Virus record (IMG/VR): IMGVR_UViG_3300045004_000053
Location: 1 to 30,014 of that record
Length of the DNA: 30,014 bases
From: a virus
Strand: one strand, 5' to 3'
Part shown: positions 7,636-15,840 of the stretch, in pieces
How the letters are laid out: each line of letters begins with the position of its first letter
Position numbering within the stretch: the stretch's first letter is position 1
The notes under the pieces: model-generated
Seen by the model: only the letters and a program-made list of their open reading frames with translations
What the model was told of the DNA's origin: nothing
The model's database searches: none
Translations under genes and position numbers: made by a program

Positions 7636-8529
7636 TTAGGCGCGGATGGTGGCAAGCAGATCGGCGAGAACGCCGGTCAGTTCGGGATCGCCAGCGCCAG
7701 GCGTGGCGGGGTTATCGAGAGCAGCGCCAGGCGTGCCCTTGATCTTGTTGATGCGCTCTCGCGCTTGGGTGCGCGTCAGGCCCGCAGACACCAGCTGCAG
7801 CTCGGTCGCCCGCAGTTCGTTGTTCGCCCGGTCGCGGGCCTTCGCGGCTTCATCGGTCGTCACCTTGTCCGCCGACAAGAGGGCGTCGGCGAAACCGCGC
7901 TCAATGGCTTGAGACCCCGACATGAAGGTTTCGGCATCCATCCACTTGGCGACGGCCGACACGTCCTGTCCGGAGCGCGCGGCATAGACGTCAGCCATCG
8001 CGGCGTCGAATGGCTCCAGGAAGTCGCTGACCTCCCGCATCTCATGACGGTTTCCCATGGCGACGACCCAACAGTTATGGATCATTAGGAAGGAAGCAGC
8101 CCCGATTTCGACGGTATCGCCCGCCATCGCGATGATGGACGCCGCAGACGCGGCCATGCCCATGACCTTGATCGTTACGGCGTGCGGATGCTCCCTCAGG
8201 ACGTTGTAGATCGCGATGCCCTCGAACATGTCGCCGCCAGGCGAATTGATCTGGACCTCGACCGGCCCCTCAATCGCTCGCAGCTGGGCCGCGACCTTCT
8301 TGGCGGTCACGCCGCCGCCGGTCCACCAGTCCTCGCCAATGATGTCGAACATGGTGATGACGTTGTCGCCACGCTCCAGCGCGCGTACTCCGGCGGCGTC
8401 TTCGGACCATTTGTCCAACACCTGCGGCTTCGTGAAGGCCTGGACGTCACGGTTGGCGGGCTGGGGAAGCGCACTCGGGCGCCCCTTCGCGAATACGCGA
8501 ACATTACGGCTGAACACCAGCGCCTCCAT
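7636..8529 (-). CDS. ClpP-like prohead maturation protease
   Basis: The 297-aa protein belongs to the ClpP/S14-like head protease group. Motifs seen are INSPGGDMFEGIAIYNVL at about 94-111, GMAASAASIIAMAGD with the predicted catalytic Ser128, FLMIHN with catalytic His151, and DAETFMSGSQAIERGFAD, where Asp198 is a candidate for the third residue. The C-terminal third (about 220-297) is a charged helical extension, which may act as an internal scaffold as in other protease-scaffold genes. It starts 26 bases inside the 3' end of the portal gene and ends 21 bases before the capsid start. It should cut the capsid delta domain during prohead maturation. Confidence 0.92.
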   Translation of the reverse strand: MEALVFSRNVRVFAKGRPSALPQPANRDVQAFTKPQVLDKWSEDAAGVRALERGDNVITMFDIIGEDWWTGGGVTAKKVAAQLRAIEGPVEVQINSPGGDMFEGIAIYNVLREHPHAVTIKVMGMAASAASIIAMAGDTVEIGAASFLMIHNCWVVAMGNRHEMREVSDFLEPFDAAMADVYAARSGQDVSAVAKWMDAETFMSGSQAIERGFADALLSADKVTTDEAAKARDRANNELRATELQLVSAGLTRTQARERINKIKGTPGAALDNPATPGAGDPELTGVLADLLATIRA

Positions 8530-9799
8530 TCGATTGCTCCGGCGTCTTCGACCCCGAACCCTTGTTGATGCCGTCGCCGTCCGGGCTTGGCGGACGGTCG
8601 TCGAGCTCTCGGACCTCGTTCTGGCTCAGCCAGCCGGGCGATCCGCCCGAACCGAGGGCCTTGTTGAAGTACTCGGCCTGTTCTTTCGGGGACCCGCGAA
8701 GGAAAGCGCCCGAGTTGAACTTGATCTCGAAGCGATCCTTCTCTTCGCCGACCAGAAGCGAGCGTTCTCCGGCCTGCTCCCACGATGAGAACCAAGGGCT
8801 CAGACCAAACTGGTGGAAGAACTGAACCAAGGCCTGAAGGCCCGTGCCCCAAGACGTATCGTCCATCATCAGCAGAGGCCGAGGCGCGCCGGTGATGCGC
8901 GCCACCTGTTCCACCCCGAACCGCGTCAGCTCCATCAGCTGCGAGTCGCGAGCGGACACCTCAGGTGTCTCCCACTTCATCCCTTCCTCGAGGATCAGGG
9001 TCGATCCGGCGTTATCCGCGCCTTCGTTCTCGGCGATGCTGGCCTTGAGCCGGTCAAAGGCGGGATCAGACAGCTTTCCCGGATGGGTGAACAAGCCGCC
9101 GGCCATGACGCCGTTCTTGAACAACCGGCCGGCCGCAATCTCTGCCGCCATGGCCAGGCCCAGGGCGTCGCGGGCCTGTTTGACGAGTGAAAGCCCATTG
9201 ATGCCGTCAAGCGACATGCCTCGGAGGTGAAAGACCTCCTCAGGGCTGAGGACCCGAAGCGCACCCTTAGGCGGCTGATACTTGTAGCTGACAGACCAGT
9301 CGGCGGCCTGCACCGGCGTCACATGGTCGGGATGGATGGGAACCAGGCGCACCACTTCGTCGCGGCCCGTCCGCAGTTGGCGCGCCCGCACGATGATTGC
9401 ATAGGCGTTGCCATAGACCAGGGCGCGCATCTGCATGAGCGTCCGGAAGTCGAACGCAGTCTGCCAGTTGTTCGGCTCGCGGTGCAGTATCCGGTACAGA
9501 GGATGGTCTGCTTTTTCCTTCGTTTCCTTGTCGATCACCCGCAAGGGCAACATTCCGACCGCATAGGAGATCAGGCTGACCGCGCGGAACATGGCCGGGT
9601 TTCTCAGCGCTGTCTGGACCGTCACCTTGGCGCCGGAAATCGACTCCAGACCGTCGCGCAGGAAAGCCGCGACCAAAGGATCGTCAAGAGCCAAGGCGCT
9701 GACTCTTTCGACTGGCCCCGACTGGCGAACCGGGTTCGCGGGAGCCGACTTTTTGTCCGACGGCTTAGCAGCCATCGACAGGAGATCGCGCCAACCCAT
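8504..9799 (-). CDS. Portal protein, HK97 family
   Basis: The 431-aa protein begins MGWRDLLSMAAKP and has the usual HK97-type portal landmarks: TALRNPAMFRAVSLISYAVG, DHPLYRILHREPNNWQT, MQMRALVYGNAYAII, EEVFHLRGMSLDGINGLS, and a C-terminal GSGGSPGWLSQNEVRELDD. It forms the dodecameric ring through which DNA is packaged. I start at 9799 because GGGAGGTCGA lies immediately upstream; an extension to 9838 would overlap TerL. An interspersed palindrome lies at 9725-9739 near the N-terminal coding end, read as Ala-Asn-Pro-Val-Arg. Confidence 0.93.
   Translation of the reverse strand: MGWRDLLSMAAKPSDKKSAPANPVRQSGPVERVSALALDDPLVAAFLRDGLESISGAKVTVQTALRNPAMFRAVSLISYAVGMLPLRVIDKETKEKADHPLYRILHREPNNWQTAFDFRTLMQMRALVYGNAYAIIVRARQLRTGRDEVVRLVPIHPDHVTPVQAADWSVSYKYQPPKGALRVLSPEEVFHLRGMSLDGINGLSLVKQARDALGLAMAAEIAAGRLFKNGVMAGGLFTHPGKLSDPAFDRLKASIAENEGADNAGSTLILEEGMKWETPEVSARDSQLMELTRFGVEQVARITGAPRPLLMMDDTSWGTGLQALVQFFHQFGLSPWFSSWEQAGERSLLVGEEKDRFEIKFNSGAFLRGSPKEQAEYFNKALGSGGSPGWLSQNEVRELDDRPPSPDGDGINKGSGSKTPEQSNGGAGVQP
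9725..9739. repeat. Interspersed palindrome copy 3 (exact)
   Basis: GCGAACCGGGTTCGC near the N-terminal coding end of the portal gene, read Ala-Asn-Pro-Val-Arg. It is 4352 bases from copy 2. Confidence 0.8.
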
Positions 9800-9809
9800 T
9801 CGACCTCCC

Positions 9810-11489
9810 TCAGACCCGCCGCACGCCGCGCGTCTCATAAACAGAAAGGCCCTTGGCCTCTGGATTGCGGTTCATGAGCATGACCGCGTTGAAGACAGCG
9901 ACCAGCGGGTCAATCTTGGCCCGCCCTGCCGTCTCCTTGGTGATCAAGGTGGCCCCGCCGCGCGTCTCGGCCTTGGCGTTGCCGACGCACCAGGCCATCA
10001 ACGGCTGACCGCAGTGACGGAATGACCGGTTCTTGAGTTTGGGCTCCAGCCCCCAACTGGCGGGCGACAGGGCGGCGCCCTGACGGATGGCCGAGATCTG
10101 ATCGTCTTCGACTTTCTTTTCAGCCAGAGCATCGACCAGTGCGGTGACGCCGTAGGGGTCCAGGCCGATCCCATACTTCTCGGGGAGAAGGCCTCGCTCG
10201 TTAATGTCCGCGACGATTTGCGCCGCCTGGACGATCGGTTCCTCAGGGTCGGAGGAAATGACCAGATCGCCATCCTTTTCGAACTCCAGCAGCTTGCTGG
10301 CGATATCCTGGCGAAGCCGCAGCACGTCGTCGTGCGCCCACGCTCTGGCCCAGGCCATCCAACGGCGCGTGTCCCTATCGCGACCGATCACGGCCAAGGC
10401 AAAAAGGTCGTCCAAACCGCCGCCATCAATCCCGATCGTCACGACGTCGGAACGATCAAGGATCAACTCCAATGTCAGGCCGGGCTCCGCCGCCTGCAAC
10501 CAGTAATCCACCCCGCGCCAGCGGTTGTGTCTCAGGGCTATGCCGATCGGCACATTGAGGTGCTTGGCGAGGAAAATCTGTTTCTCGCCGCCGACGGCGT
10601 TGATGACCTTCCGAAGCTCGCTCTCCAGCCAGGACTGATCGACGGATCGACCCAGGTTCGGGTTGGTGATGTAGAAGTTGGCAGGGTCGAGATAGGCCTC
10701 TTCCTCGACCATCTTCTCCGGAAACTCATAGATCACCGGCAGGCTCGCCGGATCGCAGATGATGCCGTCGCGCACGTCACGGAAGTAAGTCAGCTTGGTC
10801 GCAAAGACCCCCGCCGGCTCCTCATCCGGCATCGTGCTCGCCCAGATGACGAAGCCTTCGGGTCGCGAGACCAGACCGCCCGTCGCCTCCCGCAGCATGG
10901 CGTCGGCCTTGGCGCGCTTCCCGAAAATCCAAAGTTCATCGACCAAAACAAAACCGGCCTTCTTGCCGGAGACGGTGTCCGTGTCCGCCGCTACGACCTT
11001 CAGTTCAGCCTTCGTCGTGCGATGCTTGATCGTCCGCGTATGTTCCTGAATGTGCAGCAGCACTTTCAGTTCGTCATCCAACAGGATCATGTCCCGCGCC
11101 GGAAGAAAGGCGTTGTTGGCGACCTCAAGCGTCGGAGCCAGTAGCAACAGTTCAGCCGAGTGCCGCCAGTTCCTCACCAGCGCCGTGACCATGATCCCGG
11201 CGGCGATGGTCGACTTAGAGTTCTTCTTGCTGACCAGCAGGAAGAACTCGCGGATCAAGCGGCGACCCTCTTCCTTGTCATAGGCGCCAAAAATGGCCGA
11301 GACAAAATCGAAGACCCAGGGCTCGCAAGCGTCGCCGAATGTCGGCTGGCCGGGCGCATCGGCGATCTTCAACGTTTTGAAAACAGCCAGGGCCTCCGCC
11401 GCCTCGTCAGCGAAGAGCGGGGATGGGATCAGGGACCGGCGCTGGACGATCCGCTCCTCCCAATCCAGGCAGGCCGTGGACCAATCCAT
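9810..11489 (-). CDS. terL: Terminase large subunit
   Basis: The 559-aa packaging motor has an ATPase domain with the adenine/Walker A region FFLLVSKKNSKSTIAAG (phosphate loop about 87-94) and Walker B VLVDELW (about 181-187). The nuclease domain begins at the first acidic strand TIGIDGGGLDD (Asp355). It is a Terminase_1-type enzyme of the HK97/lambdoid cos-phage group. The ATG at 11489 shares a base with the TerS stop (TGATG); GTG at 11492 is possible. An HNH protein and TerS directly upstream fit the three-component packaging machine described for such phages. Confidence 0.95.
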   Translation of the reverse strand: MDWSTACLDWEERIVQRRSLIPSPLFADEAAEALAVFKTLKIADAPGQPTFGDACEPWVFDFVSAIFGAYDKEEGRRLIREFFLLVSKKNSKSTIAAGIMVTALVRNWRHSAELLLLAPTLEVANNAFLPARDMILLDDELKVLLHIQEHTRTIKHRTTKAELKVVAADTDTVSGKKAGFVLVDELWIFGKRAKADAMLREATGGLVSRPEGFVIWASTMPDEEPAGVFATKLTYFRDVRDGIICDPASLPVIYEFPEKMVEEEAYLDPANFYITNPNLGRSVDQSWLESELRKVINAVGGEKQIFLAKHLNVPIGIALRHNRWRGVDYWLQAAEPGLTLELILDRSDVVTIGIDGGGLDDLFALAVIGRDRDTRRWMAWARAWAHDDVLRLRQDIASKLLEFEKDGDLVISSDPEEPIVQAAQIVADINERGLLPEKYGIGLDPYGVTALVDALAEKKVEDDQISAIRQGAALSPASWGLEPKLKNRSFRHCGQPLMAWCVGNAKAETRGGATLITKETAGRAKIDPLVAVFNAVMLMNRNPEAKGLSVYETRGVRRV

Positions 11490-11950
11490 CACTGAATCAG
11501 CTTAGGTGCCGGCGGTGTGGCGAAGCGCCCGCCGATCTGTTCGGCGGCGACCTGCTGCTGTTCCTTCTTGCCGAGCGCTGGCTCCTTGACCTCCCGCGTC
11601 CGGACCCGCTCGTCCAGGCGGGCGAGGTCCGCCTTTTCGAACTCCTCGCGCATGTACCGCGCCGCCGAAACATTACCGGCCTTGGCCTTCTCCCACATGG
11701 CCTCGGTCAGCACGGCCTTTGCCAGTGAAGGCCCGCCGTTCAGCTCACGGGAATAATACTTGCGGAGCGTCTTTGGATCGAGCCCAAGGCGCGCCGCGAT
11801 GTCCTCCTCGATCATCTTTCCGGCGCGAAGAACCGCAACCTTTTCAGCGAGTTGAGGGTCGCGCTTGTGCCTCTTACGCCCCCTGGGGTCCGGCTCGGGC
11901 GTCCAAGGATTGCCCCACAGATCGACCAAGCCCTCGTTTTCGTCGCTCAT
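11489..11950 (-). CDS. terS: Terminase small subunit (HTH type)
   Basis: A 153-aa protein begins MSDENEGLVDLWGNPWTP. After a basic linker (PRGRKRHKRD) comes a helix-turn-helix segment with MIEEDIAARLGLDPKTLRKYY (about 50-70), then helical oligomerisation-like sequence (AMWEKAKAGNVSAARYMREEF). This matches small terminase subunits that bind the cos/pac DNA and present it to TerL. I prefer the ATG at 11950 (GGAG 13 bases upstream) over 11971, which has no ribosome site; the frame stays open much further, but as Arg/Pro shadow sequence. Location just before TerL is decisive. Confidence 0.85.
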   Translation of the reverse strand: MSDENEGLVDLWGNPWTPEPDPRGRKRHKRDPQLAEKVAVLRAGKMIEEDIAARLGLDPKTLRKYYSRELNGGPSLAKAVLTEAMWEKAKAGNVSAARYMREEFEKADLARLDERVRTREVKEPALGKKEQQQVAAEQIGGRFATPPAPKLIQ

Positions 11951-12114
11951 CGGGAAATAAAATCTCCGCATGAGGGGGGCGCCGGTCGGCGGGCGAAGGG
12001 CTTCCCAGACTTTTGATCCCCCCCCGGTCGGTTGGGGTCGGCCCGGCGGCCGAGGGGAGCGACAGCCGGGCCGGACGCGGGGAGGCGCAAGCGCGCACCG
12101 CCTCGACCGCGTGT
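11951..12114. other. Gene-free gap between HNH and TerS: candidate cos region
   Basis: No gene is seen in these 164 bases. The stretch holds a C8 run (12018-12025), two GGTCGG motifs, and an inverted repeat GGCCCGGC (12040-12047) with GCCGGGCC (12065-12072). In cos phages of the HNH-TerS-TerL type, the cohesive-end site lies close to these genes, so this is the best place for cos in the window. The nick positions cannot be read from sequence, so this is inference. Confidence 0.35.
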
Positions 12115-12480
12115 TCAGTCCCAGACGCCGCCTTGGAAGCGGGACGCCTGTTCGAGGGCTTGCTTGTGCATGTCGTGACAGGGCGACTTGCATAGGGTCT
12201 GGAGGTTGGCGTCGTCCCAGAACAGGGCGGCGACGCCGCGATGCGGTTTGACGTGGTCGCAGACCAGGAGCGAGGTATCGCCTTCGATGTGACCGCACAT
12301 CTGACAGGTGAAGTGGTCGCGGAGGAAGATGCGCTTGCGCGTGATCTTCCATCGGACCGTGTCGTACCAGCGCCGCCAAGGCGCGGCGGCGCGCCGTTCG
12401 GCCGAGGCCTCGCGCGGCGGCAGGCCCACCCGATACGGCGCGGCGTTCAGCCTAGACGGCGGTGACGACAGCCTGCCCAT
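12115..12480 (-). CDS. HNH endonuclease of the packaging module
   Basis: The 121-aa protein has a basic N-terminus followed by an HNH/treble-clef domain: CQMCG (about 61-65), LVCDHVKPHRGV with the catalytic-type His, then LFWDDANLQTLCKSPCHDMHKQ carrying the Asn, second Cys pair and last His. Such HNH proteins next to terminase genes are known in HK97-like phages to be needed with terminase for specific cos cleavage. GGAG lies 6 bases before the ATG at 12480 (GTG at 12483 also possible). It is the first gene of the late/packaging block, just after a hairpin. Confidence 0.92.
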   Translation of the reverse strand: MGRLSSPPSRLNAAPYRVGLPPREASAERRAAAPWRRWYDTVRWKITRKRIFLRDHFTCQMCGHIEGDTSLLVCDHVKPHRGVAALFWDDANLQTLCKSPCHDMHKQALEQASRFQGGVWD

Positions 12481-12495
12481 CACACACTCCAGACA

Positions 12496-12532
12496 CGCGA
12501 ACCCGCCTCGGCAGGGCCAGGGCGGGTTCGCG
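12496..12532 (-). terminator. 12-bp-stem hairpin between early and packaging blocks
   Basis: CGCGAACCCGCC (12496-12507) and GGCGGGTTCGCG (12521-12532) are perfect inverted repeats around a 13-base loop. The hairpin sits just upstream of the HNH gene, where replication genes give way to packaging genes. No T-run follows on the minus strand, so it may be a weak or regulated terminator rather than a classical one. Its outer arms are the two halves of the interspersed palindrome (GCGAACC and GGTTCGC), here split by 21 bases. Confidence 0.45.
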
Positions 12533-12579
12533 ACGCAGTTCTAGACGTGGGACAAAGCTGACCTTATCGCGTCCGCCCG

Positions 12580-13563
12580 TCAAGCCCCCCGCTCAATCAT
12601 ATCCCCAACCAGCCTCAGGGCCGCCACAAGCTGCTCCGTCAATGCGATCTGACGGCGGCGTCCACTGATCAGACTGGACACGCTACGCGCCTCTCCAGCA
12701 ACTCCTCGCAACACGGCCAACGCACCCTCGCCAAGCTTTGTCGCGACGGCGATGTCCAACCGCCGAACCTGGTTCGCAAACGCCGCCCGCCGTTGCGAGA
12801 GCCGGGCCGCCTCCCACATGGACAACTGAACCCGCGCCCCGTCCGAGACGGCTAGGCAGGACTTCAGCGAAGCCGCCGCCCGCTCATGCCGGTCCCGGTA
12901 GGCCAGACCGACCGCCAACAGGCGATCAGCCTCCCAGCGCCCGCCCTTGCCGTCCTTCGGCGTCAGGCCGCCCCGTTCGTGCAGCAGCTTCAGCCCGTCC
13001 CGCGTCCGCAGCCGCACCTGCGTCTGTCCCCGCCGCTTCTCGACCACTTCGGCGACGCCCTCGCGCGCCGCATCCAGGGCGGCGGTCTCCGCAAGGCGGA
13101 GATCGTCCTCACGCTCGACCAGGGCCGCCGTGCGCCCGGCCTCGACCAGACGCCGCATACGCAGGGCCTCGCCCGCCTTGCGCCGCTTCTCCGCCCCCTT
13201 CAGCGTCGCCGCTTCCGCGTCCAGGGCGTCGGCTTCCGCCAGGGTCTTCATCTGCCCTTTGGTCAGGCTCGCCTTGGGCATGGCCCCGTTCAGGCGCCGA
13301 ACCCGGTCCCGGTCCAGCCGCGCCCGGCGGCGCACCTCGACGGCATAGGCCTTGCGCGCCGGCTCCCGCTCCATCCGCGCACAGATCAGGGCCAGGGCCT
13401 CGCCCAGCGCCCGCACCATCCGCCGGGCCTCGCCCTTTGCCCAGCGGTCGTACCGCGCCTGGATCAGATCGGCGGCGGGCGCGAACGCCAACACACGGGC
13501 CAGCCCGGCGAGGTCGATCTCGACGGCGTGGTTCAGGTCTTCTTTCTGGATTTGGAGGGTCAT
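12580..13563 (-). CDS. 327-aa basic helical protein, unknown function
   Basis: The protein begins MTLQIQKEDLNHAVEIDLAG and is almost entirely helical, with a very high Arg/Ala/Leu content and long charged stretches (about 60-190) suggesting coiled coils. A later part contains DGLKLLHERGGLTPKDGKGG followed by WEADRLLAVGLAYRDRHERA, faintly reminiscent of the DUF6456-type region of alphaproteobacterial DNA-binding proteins; I would not assign it. It sits between the primase-helicase, with the iteron cluster upstream, and the HNH gene, so a role in replication or in switching to packaging is possible. No strong ribosome site precedes the ATG at 13563. It holds a palindrome copy at 12763-12777. 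Confidence 0.75.
   Translation of the reverse strand: MTLQIQKEDLNHAVEIDLAGLARVLAFAPAADLIQARYDRWAKGEARRMVRALGEALALICARMEREPARKAYAVEVRRRARLDRDRVRRLNGAMPKASLTKGQMKTLAEADALDAEAATLKGAEKRRKAGEALRMRRLVEAGRTAALVEREDDLRLAETAALDAAREGVAEVVEKRRGQTQVRLRTRDGLKLLHERGGLTPKDGKGGRWEADRLLAVGLAYRDRHERAAASLKSCLAVSDGARVQLSMWEAARLSQRRAAFANQVRRLDIAVATKLGEGALAVLRGVAGEARSVSSLISGRRRQIALTEQLVAALRLVGDMIERGA
12763..12777. repeat. Interspersed palindrome copy 4 (one mismatch)
   Basis: CCGAACCTGGTTCGC inside the 327-aa gene, first base changed; read Ala-Asn-Gln-Val-Arg. It lies 3038 bases from copy 3 and 231 bases from the hairpin with split arms at 12496-12532. Confidence 0.7.
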
Positions 13564-13605
13564 TTTGAAAACCAAGGGAAACGGGAACAGGAGAAGGCGA
13601 CGGGA

Positions 13606-13837
13606 CGAACGGACGGACGGACGATGCGGCATGTGGCGCGTCTCGCCTGCGCATCACCCGCATGATGATCAGGGCGGGGGAACTGTCCGGAATGTCCGTT
13701 CTGTCCGTTCGCCCTGTCGTGGCTGGCGTTTGGGCGACGGACATTCGCCCCGGCGACGGACAGTGATCGTCCGTTTTCGCGCCCTCCGCACCGCGTCACA
13801 GACACCGCGATTGTCCGTCTGTCCGTTAATGTCCGTT
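13606..13837. repeat. TGTCCGTT iteron cluster, candidate replication origin
   Basis: This 284-base gap (13564-13847) has no convincing gene but at least eight copies of TGTCCGT or a one-base variant. Plus-strand copies start at 13684, 13693, 13702, 13812, 13820 and 13830 (steps of 8-10 bases); minus-strand copies lie at 13737-13743 and 13756-13762. A GACG/CGGACGGACGGACG tract lies at 13606-13624, and a related TCGTCCGTT at 13767. The same doublet, TTGTCCGTCTGTCCGT, recurs at 15475-15491 at the 5' end of the primase-helicase gene. Short, closely spaced repeats on both strands beside a primase-helicase gene are typical of phage and plasmid origins. Confidence 0.6.
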
Positions 13838-13847
13838 CCGGTGCGGG

Positions 13848-15494
13848 TCATCCGAACGGGCTTTCGTCGGCTTCAGCCGCGCGCCAATAGGCGTCCGGGT
13901 CCGTCGGGTCGCCCATCGGCGGCGCTTCGCCCCCATGACCCGCCGGGGCGGCCGGCCGCTCTGTGATGCCGTCCTCCGCCAGTTCCTGGATCGTCTTCAG
14001 GCGGATCGGCCCCCGGTACTTCAGCCCGGACTTGTCCTTGCCCATCAACCCGATCTGGCGGTCGCGCAGGGCGTCGCCGAAGGCCCGCGTGGACATGGGC
14101 TTCTCGAACCCCTGGTCCTCGAACCATTTCTTGAAGTCGTTGTAGAGGACGCCCGACAGCTCGCGGTCGGTCCCGGCCTTCTCGCCGGTCCAGCATCGCT
14201 CCCGCAGCCAGTCGCCGAACGGCGAGGACGACTTGCGATAATCGTCCAGCACGGACTTCAGGCTCTCGGGCATGGCCAGAGACCCCGTCTCCAACCAGTC
14301 GCCGACGCCCTCGACCAGCCAGTTCAGGATTCCGGGCAACTCCCCGTCTCTCAGCTTCTCGGGCAGCAGCCGGTCCATTTCGTCCTCGGGCACCTGGTGC
14401 CGGAACTGGGGTGTCAGCACCCGTCGCCAGATCCCGTCGTCATCACCGCGCGCCACGGGGAAGGCGTTGCACTCGAAGATGATCTTGGCCTTGGGCCGGA
14501 AGTTGATCGGCTTGGAATGCAGATCCCGCGCCGAGATCGGCGAGCCCGAGGTCCAGGCCTTCAGCAGGCCCTCGTTGAACTTGGCCCCGCGCTTGGGCTC
14601 CGACAGCACCGCCAGGCGCGTATCCCCCGACAGGGCGATCAGGTCCGGCGCTGCATCCGATCCCGACCGCATCCCGCCTTCCAGGAAGGTGTCCGGCGAC
14701 GCCGCCACGCCATATGTGCCCAACGCCTCGCGACAGGCGTCCAGGATGGTGGACTTGCCGTCCCGCCCCCGCCCCTGCACCAGGGCGAAGGCCTGTTCCT
14801 CGGTCCGTCCCGTGGCGGCATAGCCCAGCAACCGCTTGAAGAAGGCCCGCTCTTCGTCCTCGGGCAGGCTGGTCTGCACCACGCCGCGAAACAGCGGGGC
14901 CTCCGCGTCCGGATCGTAATCCACGGCCGCCATGCGTGTGATCCGGTCGGCCGGATCGTGCGGGCTGATCCAGGTGCGAAACCGCCGCCCCGGCGCCGCC
15001 CTGGGGTCGAAACGCATCTTCAGCGTTCCGTTGCGACAGTTGATGGCGAGGGGGTCGCGGTCGAACACCTCGATCCGCACGGTCAGATAGGATTGCGCCT
15101 GTTTCAGCATGGACGATGTCGCCCCGGCCGATCCGCACCCGTCCATGAACTTGAACACGTCCTTGGGCGTCTTGCCCTGCGCCACGAAGGCGTCGAAACA
15201 CCCGCGCAGCGCTCGCGCCGTCCGGTGCGCCAGTTTGCGCGCTTCGTCTTCGCCGCACTCACGGTCCCAGAACCGGCCGTTGAACCCGATCCAGCCCAGG
15301 CCCAGCAGATACAGCAGGCGACAGTTCGTGGTGTCCACGTCCCCGTCGTCGTCGATCTCGCCGCCGCCCATCAGGATCAGCCGCATCCCGTTGCCGAAGT
15401 CGTTCATGTCGAACGCCGCCAGCCGCTCGGGGGCGGGCGCCGCCGTCCCTGCCTTGGCCCGCGCAGCAAAGGGATTGTCCGTCTGTCCGTCCAT
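13848..15494 (-). CDS. Phage/plasmid primase-helicase, SF3 (P4/D5 type)
   Basis: The 548-aa protein has a D5_N-like region (INCRNGTLKM at about 151-160) and an SF3 helicase core: Walker A GRGRDGKST (241-249), Walker B LAVLSEP (294-300), and motif C KIIFECNAFP (about 337-346) followed by the arginine region WRRVL. A C-terminal winged-helix-like region (about 420-500) may bind origin DNA. No zinc-ribbon or archaeo-eukaryotic primase motif is obvious in the N-terminus, and the separate prim-pol gene probably supplies priming. The ATG at 15494 overlaps the preceding stop (TGATG). The protein should be the replicative helicase acting at the iterons just downstream. Confidence 0.93.
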   Translation of the reverse strand: MDGQTDNPFAARAKAGTAAPAPERLAAFDMNDFGNGMRLILMGGGEIDDDGDVDTTNCRLLYLLGLGWIGFNGRFWDRECGEDEARKLAHRTARALRGCFDAFVAQGKTPKDVFKFMDGCGSAGATSSMLKQAQSYLTVRIEVFDRDPLAINCRNGTLKMRFDPRAAPGRRFRTWISPHDPADRITRMAAVDYDPDAEAPLFRGVVQTSLPEDEERAFFKRLLGYAATGRTEEQAFALVQGRGRDGKSTILDACREALGTYGVAASPDTFLEGGMRSGSDAAPDLIALSGDTRLAVLSEPKRGAKFNEGLLKAWTSGSPISARDLHSKPINFRPKAKIIFECNAFPVARGDDDGIWRRVLTPQFRHQVPEDEMDRLLPEKLRDGELPGILNWLVEGVGDWLETGSLAMPESLKSVLDDYRKSSSPFGDWLRERCWTGEKAGTDRELSGVLYNDFKKWFEDQGFEKPMSTRAFGDALRDRQIGLMGKDKSGLKYRGPIRLKTIQELAEDGITERPAAPAGHGGEAPPMGDPTDPDAYWRAAEADESPFG

Positions 15495-15838
15495 CAGGCG
15501 TTACCCTTCGGACGCGACATGACATGAATGGACGCCACACCTTCGTCGTGCCCGCGCTCCAGTTCGTCGCACAGGAACCCGGCCTCCTCATCGTCCATCT
15601 GTGCAAATAGACCGCCGAGCCCAAGCCCAAGGCCATAGAACACGCAGGACATCGTCATCCGATCCGCCTGCGCCGAAGCAATCAGGCACTGGATCAGGCT
15701 GGACATCTCATACGCCGCGACTTCATCGGCGTCGGCATCCTGGGGCAGCATCATGCCGGACCAGGCCCGAACCGCCTTCAGCGCCGCCTGACCGACCAGG
15801 ACCGCATCGGCCTGCTGTTCTTCCGTCGTGAACGCCAT
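15494..15838 (-). CDS. Small protein between prim-pol and helicase, unknown
   Basis: The 114-aa acidic protein begins MAFTTEEQQADAVLVGQAA and is predicted mainly helical; a Gly/Leu-rich stretch (FYGLGLGLGGLFAQMDDEE) lies in the middle. It is not recognised. I choose the ATG at 15838 because AAGGGG lies 7 bases upstream; GTG at 15844 would give a GTGA overlap with the prim-pol stop. Its place inside the replication operon suggests a helicase loader or accessory role, but nothing in the sequence proves it. Confidence 0.7.
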   Translation of the reverse strand: MAFTTEEQQADAVLVGQAALKAVRAWSGMMLPQDADADEVAAYEMSSLIQCLIASAQADRMTMSCVFYGLGLGLGGLFAQMDDEEAGFLCDELERGHDEGVASIHVMSRPKGNA

Positions 15839-15840
15839 CG

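Noticed and set aside
6220-8088. Long plus-strand open frame (622 codons) opposite the capsid and protease genes
   Set aside because: It is antisense to two clear genes, has Arg/Gly/His-rich shadow composition and no domain. Long antisense frames are common in high-GC DNA.
13560-13851. Short open frames through the iteron gap
   Set aside because: Their Asn-Gly-Gln-type repeats simply arise from the TGTCCGTT DNA repeats; no convincing start or ribosome site, so the gap is treated as non-coding.
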